Shown here piece after piece: positions 33,891-42,902 of a stretch of DNA of 64,000 nt (position 1 is its first letter; each line of letters begins with the position of its first letter). Origin of the DNA: Streptomyces sp. NRRL S-87 (GTDB lineage: Bacteria; Actinomycetota; Actinomycetes; Streptomycetales; Streptomycetaceae). A program made the position numbers and the translations under genes. Below the pieces are notes generated by a model. That model worked only from the letters and a program-made list of their open reading frames with translations, was not told where the DNA came from and did no database searches. The DNA lies in the NCBI RefSeq assembly GCF_000719335.1, contig NZ_JOGB01000024.1, forward strand, positions 62,001-126,000. Reading direction: 5' to 3'.

Positions 33891-35582
33891 ATGTCGCAGA
33901 ACAGAGCCGGGCTGCACCGGCGACGCTTCCTCATCGGAGCCGCCGGTGTGGGCGGGGCCGCCGCACTCGGGCTCGACGGGACGGCGTCCGCGGCGGACCC
34001 CGCCGCCGCGGACGCCGGACCCGCCCTCGCCACCATCGGTGCGGTGACCGTCACCTCCGCCGACCAGCAGTACCCGGACCTGGTCCGGGCCCTGAACGCC
34101 CGGTACGTGGCCAAGCCCGACTCGGTGCGCATGGTCGACGCCCCCTCGCAGGTGGCGCCGATCGTCCAGGAGGCGGTCAAGGGCAACAAGCGCCTGACCG
34201 TCCGCAGCGGCGGCCACTGCCTGGAGGACTTCGTCTACAACTCCAGCACGCAGATCGTCCTCGACCTGTCGAAGATGAACTCCGTCTACTACTACTCGCA
34301 GCTCAACGCGGTGGCGGTGGAGGCCGGCGCCCGCCTGCTGGACGTGTACGAGAGGCTGTACTCCTGCTACGGCATCACCATCCCCGGCGGCATCTGCTAC
34401 TCGGTCGGCGTCGGCGGGCACGTCGCGGGCGGCGGCTGGGGCATGCTCGTACGCCGCAACGGGCTGGTCGTGGACCACCTGTACGCCGTCGAGGTGGTCA
34501 CCGTCGCGGCCGACGGCAGCGTCAAGACGGTCATCGCCACCCGCGAGGCCTCCGACCCCAACCGCGACCTGTGGTGGGCCCACACCGGGGGCGGCGGCGG
34601 CACGTTCGGCGTCGTCACCCGCTACTTCTTCCGCTCCCCCGACGCCACGGGCACCGACCCGAAGGGGCTGCTGCCCAAGCCGCCGGCCGAGGTGCTGTTC
34701 AGCGCGGTGTCGTGGGCGTGGAGCGACCTCACGCAGGACGAGTTCACCCGGCTCGTGCAGAACTACGCGTCCTGGCACGTGGCCAACATCGGCGCGAACA
34801 GCCCCACCCGCTTCCTGACCAGCTTCCTGCTGCTCAACCACAGGTCGAACGGCCAGATCGGCATGGTCACCCAGGTCGACGCCACCGCCCCGGACGCGCG
34901 CAAGCTGCTGGACGACTACCTCGCGTACATGAGCGCGGGCATCACCACCGACGCCGGCGCGCTCACGCAGCCGATGGGCGAGATGTCGGCCATGCCGCAG
35001 TTCGCCGAGCCGCGCCGGATGCCGTGGCTGCAGGCCACCCGCTTCTCCAGCACGACGAACCCGCTGCTCAACGACCCCACGCTGCGGGCCGAGTACAAGT
35101 CGGCCTACATGAAGGCGGCCTTCCCCAAGGCGCAGGCGGACGCCCTGTACAAGCACCTGACCCGCACCGACATCGACAACCCGAAGATCAACATTCAGCT
35201 CACGCCGTACGGCGGCCGGGTCAACGCCCTCTCCGACACCGACACCGCCTGCGCGCACCGCGGCGCGGCCTTCAAGATGCTGTGGTCGGTGCTGTGGAAC
35301 GACCCGGCCGAGGACGCGAAGTACATCGCCTGGACCCGGGAGAGCTACGCGGAGACGTACGCCGACACGGGCGGCGTACCGGTGCCGAACGCGGTGACCG
35401 ACGGCTGCTACGTCAACTACCCCGACGCCGACCTCAACGACCCGGCGTACAACAAGTCGGCCGTGCCGTGGCACGACCTGTACTTCAAGGGCAACTACGC
35501 CAAGTTGCAGCAGGTGAAGAAGAAGTACGACCCCCGGGACTTCTTCCGGCACACGCAGTCGGTGCGGCTGCCGGCGGCCTGA
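33891..35582 (+). CDS. Tat-exported berberine-bridge-type FAD oxidase 1
   Basis: 563 residues. The N-terminus is a Tat signal (HRRRFLIGAAGVGGAAALG) ending around residue 35. The FAD-linked oxidase domain shows both sites of bicovalent flavin attachment: His109 in RSGGHCLED and Cys169 in GGICYSVGVGGHVAGGGWG. The C-terminal BBE motif is FKGNYAKLQQVKKKYDP. Such enzymes oxidise alcohols or form rings late in antibiotic pathways. Export means it acts outside the membrane. It follows the methyltransferase by 39 bp and is a paralogue of the next gene. Confidence 0.92.
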   Translation: MSQNRAGLHRRRFLIGAAGVGGAAALGLDGTASAADPAAADAGPALATIGAVTVTSADQQYPDLVRALNARYVAKPDSVRMVDAPSQVAPIVQEAVKGNKRLTVRSGGHCLEDFVYNSSTQIVLDLSKMNSVYYYSQLNAVAVEAGARLLDVYERLYSCYGITIPGGICYSVGVGGHVAGGGWGMLVRRNGLVVDHLYAVEVVTVAADGSVKTVIATREASDPNRDLWWAHTGGGGGTFGVVTRYFFRSPDATGTDPKGLLPKPPAEVLFSAVSWAWSDLTQDEFTRLVQNYASWHVANIGANSPTRFLTSFLLLNHRSNGQIGMVTQVDATAPDARKLLDDYLAYMSAGITTDAGALTQPMGEMSAMPQFAEPRRMPWLQATRFSSTTNPLLNDPTLRAEYKSAYMKAAFPKAQADALYKHLTRTDIDNPKINIQLTPYGGRVNALSDTDTACAHRGAAFKMLWSVLWNDPAEDAKYIAWTRESYAETYADTGGVPVPNAVTDGCYVNYPDADLNDPAYNKSAVPWHDLYFKGNYAKLQQVKKKYDPRDFFRHTQSVRLPAA

Positions 35583-35743
35583 GACCGGACCGGGCAGCGC
35601 CGGCGGCCGCTCCGCACCGCGCAGGGACACGCGGGGGGCGTCCCCGGGCCGCCGAGTACGAGCGCAATCGGCTGGGTGCCCGGGGCACACCGTGATCTTT
35701 AGCGTGAAACCCGTTGAAAACATTGAACTGTGGAGGGGGAACC

Positions 35744-37447
35744 ATGGCCAAGGCCAAGGCCAAGGGCACGGGTGGGATCGGCAGGCGCGGCTTCCTGGCG
35801 GGCGGTGCGGCGGCCTCCGGAGCCGCGCTGCTCACCGGGACGGCCGGTGCCGTCGCCGCCCCGGCCCGCGCCGCCGACGGCACCGCGGTCGCGCTCGCGG
35901 AGCCGATCACCGCGGTGACCCCCGGCGACAAGCGGTACAAGGACCTCGTACGGGGCTGGAACCAGCGCTGGGTCGCCAACCCCGAGACCGTCTTCCTCGC
36001 CGAGACCACCGCGCAGGTGCAGCAGGTGGTCCAGACGGCCGTGAAGGGCAACAAGCGGCTGACCGTGCGCGGCGGCGGGCACTGCTGGGAGGACTGGGTC
36101 TTCAACCCGGACGTCCGGGTCATCCTCGACATGACCAAGATGAACAAGGTGTACTTCGACTCCGCGAAGAACGCCGTCTGCGTCGAGGCCGGCTCCCAGC
36201 TGCTCAACGTGTACGAGCGGATGTACCGCACCTGGGGCGTCATCGTCCCGGCCGGCATGTGCTTCCAGGTCGGCGCCGGCGGCCACGTCAGCGGCGGCGG
36301 CTGGGGCCTGCTCTGCCGCCAGCTCGGCCTGGTGGTGGACCACCTGTACGGCGTCGAGGTCGTGTCGGTCGACGCCGACGGCACCGCGCGCGTGCACGTG
36401 GCCACCCGCGAGGCCGAGGACCCGCACCGCGACCTGTGGTGGGCGCACACCGGCGGTGGCGGCGGCAACTTCGGCGTCATCACCCGCTTCTGGTTCCGCT
36501 CCCCCGGCGCCACCGGCACCGACCCGGCCAAGCTGCTGCCGCAGCCCCCGTCCGAGGTGCTGCTGAGCGCGGTGTCGTGGCCGTGGGCGGAGATGACCAA
36601 GGACCGCTTCGCGCGCCTGGTGAAGAACTACGGCGAGTGGCACGCCACATACCTCAAGCCCGGCACGGTCAACGACAACCTGGTCAGCATGCTCGCGCTG
36701 AACCACAAGTCCAACGGGTACATCGGCCTGGTCACCCAGGTGGACGCCACCATCCCGAACGCCCAGCAGGTCCTCGACGACTTCCTCGCCGAGATGACCA
36801 AGGGCCTCGACGTCGCGCACCAGCCGCTGGCCACCCACATGGGCGAGCTCTCCGCGATGCCGGAGCTGGCCAAGCCGCGCCGGATGCCGTGGCTGCAGGC
36901 CACCCGCTACATGGGGACCACGAACCCGACGCTGAACGACCCGAGCCTCAAGGGCGACTTCAAGTCCTCGTACTACAAGACGGCGATGCCGGACGCGCAC
37001 ATCGACGCGTTCTACCAGCACCTGACCCGCGACGACCTGGTCAACACCACCGCCTCGGTGCTGCTGAGCTCCTTCGGCGGCAAGGTCAACGCGGTGGCCC
37101 AGGACGCCACGGCCGCCGCGCACCGCGACGCCGCGTACAAGGCCGCCTGGATGATCTGGTGGACCGACCCGGCGGACGAGGCGGTCTCGCTCAAGTGGAT
37201 CCGCGAGTTCTTCCACGGCGTGTACGCCGACACCGGCGGCGTGCCGGTCATCAACGACGTGACCGACGGCTGCTACGTCAACTACCCGGACATCGACCTG
37301 CACGACCCGCAGTTCAACAAGTCCGCCACGCCCTGGCACGAGCTGTACTACAAGGGCAACTACGCCAAGCTGCAGCAGGTCAAGAAGAAGTACGACCCGC
37401 GCAACGTGTTCCGCCACAGCCAGTCCGTCCAGCTCCCGGCCTCGTGA
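35744..37447 (+). CDS. Tat-exported berberine-bridge-type FAD oxidase 2
   Basis: 567 residues from the ATG at 35744 (GGAGGGGG Shine-Dalgarno). Tat signal GIGRRGFLAGGAAASGAALL; flavin attachment at His113 (RGGGHCWEDW) and Cys173 (AGMCFQVGAGGHVSGGGWG); C-terminal YKGNYAKLQQVKKKYDPRN. It is closely similar to the preceding oxidase along its length, a tandem duplication with divergence near the substrate face. Its own upstream 160 bp contains an AT-rich GTTGAAAACATTGAAC stretch that may be a separate promoter. Secreted BBE oxidases can activate or inactivate exported antibiotics. Confidence 0.92.
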   Translation: MAKAKAKGTGGIGRRGFLAGGAAASGAALLTGTAGAVAAPARAADGTAVALAEPITAVTPGDKRYKDLVRGWNQRWVANPETVFLAETTAQVQQVVQTAVKGNKRLTVRGGGHCWEDWVFNPDVRVILDMTKMNKVYFDSAKNAVCVEAGSQLLNVYERMYRTWGVIVPAGMCFQVGAGGHVSGGGWGLLCRQLGLVVDHLYGVEVVSVDADGTARVHVATREAEDPHRDLWWAHTGGGGGNFGVITRFWFRSPGATGTDPAKLLPQPPSEVLLSAVSWPWAEMTKDRFARLVKNYGEWHATYLKPGTVNDNLVSMLALNHKSNGYIGLVTQVDATIPNAQQVLDDFLAEMTKGLDVAHQPLATHMGELSAMPELAKPRRMPWLQATRYMGTTNPTLNDPSLKGDFKSSYYKTAMPDAHIDAFYQHLTRDDLVNTTASVLLSSFGGKVNAVAQDATAAAHRDAAYKAAWMIWWTDPADEAVSLKWIREFFHGVYADTGGVPVINDVTDGCYVNYPDIDLHDPQFNKSATPWHELYYKGNYAKLQQVKKKYDPRNVFRHSQSVQLPAS

Positions 37448-37460
37448 TCGGGACCTCCTG

Positions 37461-38762
37461 GTGAGTGACGAGACGACGACGTACGGCCCCCGGCGCACCG
37501 ACGCCGGGGGCCGTACGGCCGTACCTGGCCCCGCCGACGCGTCGCGGGCGGGGCGGCCGGCGTCCGCGGGCGGCCGGCGGGGCGGCTGGCCGGCGGTGGC
37601 CGCCGTGGCGCTGGGGTCGCTGGCGCTGGTGCTCTCGGAGCTGCTGCCGGTCGGGGCGCTGCCGGCCGTCGCGGCGGACCTCGGGGTGAGCACCGGCACG
37701 GCGGGCCTGCTGGTGGTGGTGCCGGGCCTCGCGGCCGCCGCGGCGGCACCCGTCCTGACGGTGGCCTCCCGGCGCTTCGACCGCCGGCCCGTCCTGTGGA
37801 CCCTGGCCGCGCTGACGGTGGTCGCGGACGGGGTGTGCGCGCTGGCGCCGAACCTGGCCGCCGTGCTGGCCGGCCGGCTCCTGCTGGGCCTGGCCCTGGG
37901 CGGGTTCTGGGCGGTGGGCGCTGCGGCGGCCGGCCGGCTGGTGCCGCCGGCGGCGGTCCACCGGGCCTCCTCGCTGGTCACCGCCGGCATCTCGGTGGGC
38001 ACGGTGGCGAGCCTGCCGCTCGCGGCGCTGGCCGCGCGCACCGGCTCCGCCGGCTCCGCCGGCGGGGCCGGCTGGCGGGTGGCGTTCGCGGCCGCCGGGG
38101 TGCTGGGGCTGCTGGCCCTCGGGGCGCAGCTGCGGTTCCTGCCCCGGCTGCCGGCCGGTTCCGTGGCGGGCGTACGCGCGCTGCTGGACGTACCGCGGCG
38201 GCCGGCGGCCCGCGCCGGGCTGCTGGCCACCTGCCTCGTGTTCCTGGGCCATTTCGCGGCGTACACGTACATCGCGCCGTACCTGCAGCGGAACGCGCAC
38301 CTCGGCGCGGGGGCGGTCGCCGGGCTGCTGCTGGCCTACGGAGTGGCCGGCATCGCCGGCAACTTCCTCGCCGGGCTGACCCTGGCCCTTACGGTGCCGG
38401 GCACGGTGTGCGGCGCGGCCGCGGCGCTGGCCGCCGTGGCCGGGGCGCTGCCGCTGTGTGCGGGCTCGCCGGTGCTCGTGGCCGTGCTGGTCACGGTGTG
38501 GGGCGCGGCGTTCGGCGCGGTACCGCTGAGCCTGCAGACGGCGCTGGCGGGTGCGGTCCCGGAGGCTCCGGAGAGCGCGCTGGCGGTGTTCGTGACGGCG
38601 GTCCAGCTGTCCCTGGCGGCGGGCTCGCTCCTGGGCGGCCTGGTGGCCGACGGCCCCGGCATCCCGGCGGCCATGGCCGCGGGCGCGGCGCTGGCGGGTT
38701 CGGCAGCCGTGGCGGCCGCGGTGCTGCTGCGGGCACGGCGGGTACGGGGGAGCGCCGTCTGA
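37461..38762 (+). CDS. MFS exporter, 12-helix DHA1-like
   Basis: 433 residues from the GTG at 37461, 13 bp after the second oxidase. A ~40-residue soluble N-terminus precedes about 12 membrane segments. Recognisable parts are LSELLPVGALPAVAADLGVS (helix 1), the motif-A-like SRRFDRRPVL loop and GLALGGFWAVGAAAAGRLVP. This is the arabinose-efflux-permease-like group, often exporting cluster products. As last gene of the methyltransferase-oxidase-oxidase unit it probably exports the product or an intermediate on which the secreted oxidases act. Confidence 0.85.
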   Translation: MSDETTTYGPRRTDAGGRTAVPGPADASRAGRPASAGGRRGGWPAVAAVALGSLALVLSELLPVGALPAVAADLGVSTGTAGLLVVVPGLAAAAAAPVLTVASRRFDRRPVLWTLAALTVVADGVCALAPNLAAVLAGRLLLGLALGGFWAVGAAAAGRLVPPAAVHRASSLVTAGISVGTVASLPLAALAARTGSAGSAGGAGWRVAFAAAGVLGLLALGAQLRFLPRLPAGSVAGVRALLDVPRRPAARAGLLATCLVFLGHFAAYTYIAPYLQRNAHLGAGAVAGLLLAYGVAGIAGNFLAGLTLALTVPGTVCGAAAALAAVAGALPLCAGSPVLVAVLVTVWGAAFGAVPLSLQTALAGAVPEAPESALAVFVTAVQLSLAAGSLLGGLVADGPGIPAAMAAGAALAGSAAVAAAVLLRARRVRGSAV

Positions 38763-39236
38763 CCCCCCTGAGGGGACCCACACACCACGGGGCGCCCCCT
38801 CGAAGCGGGCGGCCGGCCCGGCACCGCGACGTCGACACCAGCGACCCGCCCTTTCCCGCGACGTCGACAGCCCGCCAGGGACACCCCCCGGCGGGCCCTT
38901 CGGCATGCCCCGCGGAGTGCGTTGCGACGCGCCGGACGCCGTGAAGTAGGCAGCAAGAAACGGGGGTGTGGGCACGCGGGCCCGACCCCGAGGGTGGGAG
39001 CAGACAGCACGGAGCGCCCCGCCGGCCCGAAGGCCGGCCGAGCGTCCGTGCGCGCCCCGCCGGCTGGCAGGCCGGCCGGGGCGACCCCTTCTTCTCGCTC
39101 GTGCCGGCTGGCAGGCCGGGCCCGAGCTTTCCCTTGTCGCTCCGCCGGCCCCCTACCGGGCCGCCGGCCGAGCTCTCCCACGTTCCGCCCGTACCGGCTG
39201 GCAGGCCGTACGGGCGTGTTCCCCCTTGGAGGCGTC
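38763..39236. repeat. 474-bp gap with a three-copy hairpin repeat
   Basis: No gene is seen. CCGGCTGGCAGGCCGG occurs at 39060-39075 and 39104-39119, and as CCGGCTGGCAGGCCG at 39194-39208, each able to form a short hairpin. A related CGGCCCGAAGGCCGG lies at ~39023-39037. The spacing (44 and 90 bp) and position just before the cupin gene suggest a regulatory or RNA-level role, although simple repeat expansion is possible. Confidence 0.6.
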
Positions 39237-39884
39237 ATGGCCGTCCACCCGGGCGAGGTCTACTACAACCCGCGCTGCAGGGAGAAGATCGTCATCAGGA
39301 CCCCCGCGGCCGCCACCGGCGGCCATCGTGCGGTGATGGACCTGTACGTGGAGCCGGGCGGTTTCGCCGCTGGCTACCACATCCACCCGTACAGCGAGGA
39401 GGTCTTCACGCTGGTACGGGGAAGTCTGCGCGTGCACCTGGGCGGCCGCGACATCGTCCTCGACGAGGTCGGGCAGACCGTGACCGTGCCGGCGGGCACG
39501 GTGCACCGCTGGTTCGGGAACACCGAGGACGAGACCTCCTTCGCGGTCGTCGAACTGGTCAACCGGGCCGAGCGCTTCGAGCAGCTGATCCTGCGCCAGC
39601 TGTTCGGGCTCGCCCAGGACGGCAAGACGGACGCCGAGGGCCGGCCCTCGCTGCTCCAGCACGCCGTCACGATGCGCGAGTTCCAGGACGTGCTGCGCTT
39701 CACGGACCGGCCGTGGGCGCTGCAGAAGCTCATGAACGGCGCGCTGGCGCCGCTGGCCCGGCTGTTGGGCTACCAGGCCTGCAACCCCGACTACATGGAC
39801 CGGCGCCCGTCGGAGAACGCCGCCCTCGAGACGCTCCCCGACGTGGTCGCCGCCCGCCTCGACCCGGCCACCGACCGGGTCTGA
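39237..39884 (+). CDS. Cupin-domain protein
   Basis: 215 residues. One cupin barrel fills residues ~25-105: the first motif is GYHIHPYSEEVFTLVRGSL (His48, His50, Glu54 or Glu55) and the second VPAGTVHRWFGN (His90), a complete mononuclear metal site. The C-terminal ~110 residues are helical (LILRQLFGLAQDGK, LQKLMNGALAPLARLLGYQ) and also occur in cupins of unknown function. It could be a dioxygenase, isomerase or cyclase in the cluster; the substrate cannot be inferred. RBS GGAGG. Confidence 0.8.
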   Translation: MAVHPGEVYYNPRCREKIVIRTPAAATGGHRAVMDLYVEPGGFAAGYHIHPYSEEVFTLVRGSLRVHLGGRDIVLDEVGQTVTVPAGTVHRWFGNTEDETSFAVVELVNRAERFEQLILRQLFGLAQDGKTDAEGRPSLLQHAVTMREFQDVLRFTDRPWALQKLMNGALAPLARLLGYQACNPDYMDRRPSENAALETLPDVVAARLDPATDRV

Positions 39885-39896
39885 GGCGGGGCGGGC

Positions 39897-39925
39897 GGCC
39901 CGCGGGCCGGTCACACCCGCGGGCC
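39897..39925. terminator. Bidirectional terminator between cupin and SDR genes
   Basis: A perfect 10-bp stem GGCCCGCGGG / CCCGCGGGCC with a 9-nt loop, between two convergent genes. It is followed at ~39958-39994 by a direct repeat of GTGAGCCCCGGACGGCTC. Confidence 0.72.
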
Positions 39926-40001
39926 GGCCCCCTTCACCTCGTGCACGCCGTGCACCCTGTGAGCCCCGGACGGCTCGTGAGCCCCGGACGGCTCCGCCGG
40001 C

Positions 40002-40808
40002 TCAGAAGGTCTTGACGAAACCGGCGTCGACGGCGAAGTCCGCACCGGTGGTGCTCGCGGACCGCGGCGAGGCGAGCAGCAGCACCGCGTCGGCGACCTC
40101 CTGCGGGTCGATGAGGCGGCCGGTGACCTGACCCATCATCTGCGGGGCGATGGAGTCCATCACCGAGTCGCGGTCGGCGCCCGCCATCCCGGCGATGACG
40201 TCGGCGGCGCCGCCCTCCTCGGTCCACCAGGCGGTGCGCACGGCACCCGGGGAGACCGTGTTGACGCGGACGCCCTGGGAGCCGAACTCCTCGGACAGCG
40301 CCTTGGTGAGGTTCGACAGGCCGGCCTTGGCCGCGCCGTACTCGATGTTGACCGGCGCGGGCTGGCGGGCCATGCCCGTGGAGATGTTGATGATGGAGCC
40401 GCCGCCGCGCTCGACCAGCTTCGGGATGGCGGCGCGGATGGCGCGGACCACCGAGAACAGGTTGAACTCGAAGATCGACTGCCACTGGCCGTCGTTGCTG
40501 TCGAAGAAGCCGGTACGGGGCATGGTGACGCCGGGCGGCGGGCCACCCGCGTTGTTGACGAGGATGTCGAGGCCGCCGAAGTGCTCCACGGCGCGGGCGA
40601 TCACCTGCGCCGGGGCCTCGGGGTCGATCAGGTCGGCCGAGACGTGCAGCAGGTTCGGGCCCGCGAGCTGCTCGAGCTCGGGGGTGTTCTTGCGGGAGAC
40701 CGCGACGACCCGGGCGCCCTCCTCGAGCAGCGAGCGCGTGACCGCGAGACCGATTCCCTTGGAGGCGCCGGTGACCACGGCGACCTTGCCGGACAGCTGA
40801 AGATCCAT
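40002..40808 (-). CDS. Short-chain dehydrogenase/reductase
   Basis: 268 residues, a classical SDR. The cofactor motif is TGASKGIG (from residue 13), with NNAG at ~85-88 and the catalytic Ser143 (NISTG), Tyr157 and Lys161 (YGAAK). Residues after the first strand (VAVSRKN) suggest NADPH preference. It oxidises or reduces a carbonyl/alcohol. Divergent from an MFS exporter across 228 bp, it may be a tailoring enzyme of the cluster. Confidence 0.88.
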   Translation of the reverse strand: MDLQLSGKVAVVTGASKGIGLAVTRSLLEEGARVVAVSRKNTPELEQLAGPNLLHVSADLIDPEAPAQVIARAVEHFGGLDILVNNAGGPPPGVTMPRTGFFDSNDGQWQSIFEFNLFSVVRAIRAAIPKLVERGGGSIINISTGMARQPAPVNIEYGAAKAGLSNLTKALSEEFGSQGVRVNTVSPGAVRTAWWTEEGGAADVIAGMAGADRDSVMDSIAPQMMGQVTGRLIDPQEVADAVLLLASPRSASTTGADFAVDAGFVKTF

Positions 40809-41036
40809 GGTTGTCCTTCTCTTGTTCGGGCCCTGACCCGGGAGGCGGGGCCGGGCCCGGGAAGCAGGCGAGCGCTCTGTCGGTGCGCTCTCGGTGGTTG
40901 AACACCGGGTCGCGCGAACGGGTTGCACGGGGTCGGTCGCAGGTCCGGTCGGCGGTGTCGCGCCCGTGTGGCAACCGGGGGTGCGGCGGCGGGGTTCTGA
41001 CCCGCGACCCTTCCCCTTCTCCCCCGGGAGTTCCGC

Positions 41037-42842
41037 ATGCCCGCTTCGGCCTCCGCCTCCGCTGCCGCCTCCGCTTCCGCTGCCGCCTCCTCCGACCTGC
41101 TTACGGCGCCCGGAGCCGCCGCGCTGCCGACGGCCGGGGCCTCGACGGCCGCGCCCGCGACCGCCGGACCCGCGACCACCGGGCCCGCGACCACCGGACC
41201 GTCGCCCGGACCTGCGGCCGGTCCCTCGGACACGGCTCCGGCCGCGTCTGCGCCTGCGTCTGCGTACCGGCCGCCGCGGTCCGTGCTGGCGCTCGTCTGC
41301 CTCGCGCCGCTGCTGGCGAACGCGGACGCCGGTCTCGTCGTCCTGGCCGTGCCCGACATCCAGCGCGATCTGGGCCTGACCCTGACCGGCGCGCACTGGG
41401 TGACGAACCTGTACGTCCTGCTCGTCGGCGGGCTCCAACTGCTGGGCGGGCGCCTGTGCGACCGGCTGGGCGCTCGCCGCCTCTTCCTGGGGTCCCTGGC
41501 CGGCTTCGCCGCCGCCTCCGCCGTGTGCGGGGCCGCGCCCGGCGGGAGCGTGCTGCTGGCCGCCCGGGCCGGGCAGGCGGTCGCGGCGGCGCTGCTCGTA
41601 CCGGCCGCGATGTGCATGCTGCTGACGGTGGTGCCCGGGGCCCGCGAACGCCGCCGGGCCCTCGCCCTGTGGGCCGCGTGCGGAGGGCTCGGGTCGATCG
41701 CCGGAGTGCTGGCGGGCGGAGTGGCGGTCAGCCGGCTGGACTGGCGGTGTGCCTTCTTCCTCAACGTGCCGATAGCACTGGCCGCGTGGGCGGCGGGGCG
41801 GTGGCTGTGCCCCCCGTGCGCACACGGCGGAGGACGGGCGCGGGGCGGTGCCCGGGTTCGATCGGGCGTGCCTTCGCGCGTGCCCCCGGGCGTGCCTTCG
41901 CGCGTACCTCTGGCCGCGCCGCTCGACGTGCCGGGGGCGGTGTTCCTCGTCGGGGGGCTGCTGGCGTTCGTGTACGGGCTGGTGGGGATGGGCGAACGGG
42001 GGGCGTCGGCGACGACATGGGGGGTGCTCGGGGCGGCCGGGCTGCTCGGGGCGCTGTTCCTGCGCCGGCAGGCGGTGGCCGCGGACCCGCTGCTGCCGGC
42101 GGCGCTGTGGCGGGACCGGTCGCTGGCGGCGGGCGCGGTGGGCATCGGGTTCGTGGCCGCCGGGACGGGGCCGGTGGTGTTCGTGGCGAGCCTGTACCTC
42201 CAGGAGGCGCACGGCTACAGCGCCTGGGCGGCGGGGTGCGCGCTGCTGCCGGTGGTGGGCGGCGTCCTGGTGGTGGGGCGTCCGTGCGCACGGCTGTTGG
42301 ACCGGTTCGGCGCGCGGGTGCCGGCGCTGGTCGGCTGCGCGCTGAGCGGGGCGGGGCTGCTGCTGCTCACCCGGGTGGCGCCGGGGTCCTCGTACGCGTC
42401 GGGGATGCTGCCGGGGCTGGCTCTGGTGGGGGCGGGACTGCCGTTCCTGTGGATGGCGTACGAGACCGCCGCGGTGGCGGGGGTCCGGCGGGACCTGCTC
42501 GGGTCCGCGGCGGGCGTCGTGCAGTGCGCCGGGCAGATCGGGGCCGCGGTGGGGCTGGCGGTGGTCGTCTCGGTGTACGGCTCGGCGGCGGGACCCGGTG
42601 CGGGTGCGGGACCGGGTGCGGGTGCGGACGGGGGGTCGGCCGCCGGGGCCGCGGCGGGGGCGGTGACGGAGGCCGGTGCGGCCGGCCTGACCCGGGCCTT
42701 CTGGGTCTGCGCCGCGCTCGTCGCCTGCGCCGCCCTGACGGCCCGCTTCGGCCTGCCGCCCGCTGCGCGGCGCGGGGCTGCCGCTCGGGAGCGGCACCCC
42801 GGCGAACTCCCCGCGGGCGCCCTCGACTCCGCCTCCCGGTGA
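41037..42842 (+). CDS. MFS exporter, DHA2 14-helix family
   Basis: 601 residues. A ~75-residue low-complexity N-terminus (Ala-Ser, then Thr-Gly-Pro-Ala repeats) precedes a 14-helix drug:H+ antiporter: LANADAGLVVLAVPDIQRDL (helix 1), the motif-A-like GGRLCDRLGARRLFL loop, and LRRQAVAADPLLPAALWRDR in the centre. RBS GGGAG. Proximity to the SARP makes it a likely product-export or self-resistance pump. Confidence 0.87.
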   Translation: MPASASASAAASASAAASSDLLTAPGAAALPTAGASTAAPATAGPATTGPATTGPSPGPAAGPSDTAPAASAPASAYRPPRSVLALVCLAPLLANADAGLVVLAVPDIQRDLGLTLTGAHWVTNLYVLLVGGLQLLGGRLCDRLGARRLFLGSLAGFAAASAVCGAAPGGSVLLAARAGQAVAAALLVPAAMCMLLTVVPGARERRRALALWAACGGLGSIAGVLAGGVAVSRLDWRCAFFLNVPIALAAWAAGRWLCPPCAHGGGRARGGARVRSGVPSRVPPGVPSRVPLAAPLDVPGAVFLVGGLLAFVYGLVGMGERGASATTWGVLGAAGLLGALFLRRQAVAADPLLPAALWRDRSLAAGAVGIGFVAAGTGPVVFVASLYLQEAHGYSAWAAGCALLPVVGGVLVVGRPCARLLDRFGARVPALVGCALSGAGLLLLTRVAPGSSYASGMLPGLALVGAGLPFLWMAYETAAVAGVRRDLLGSAAGVVQCAGQIGAAVGLAVVVSVYGSAAGPGAGAGPGAGADGGSAAGAAAGAVTEAGAAGLTRAFWVCAALVACAALTARFGLPPAARRGAAARERHPGELPAGALDSASR

Positions 42843-42853
42843 ATGGGGGGCGG

Positions 42854-42895
42854 GGGGCCGGCGGCCGGGTGGGCGGCGCCTGGAACGCCGGCCCC
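42854..42895. terminator. Terminator between MFS exporter and SARP
   Basis: A 10-bp stem GGGGCCGGCG (42854-42863) / CGCCGGCCCC (42886-42895) with a 22-nt loop, in the 60-bp gap between convergent genes. Confidence 0.6.
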
Positions 42896-42902
42896 TCGCG
42901 GA

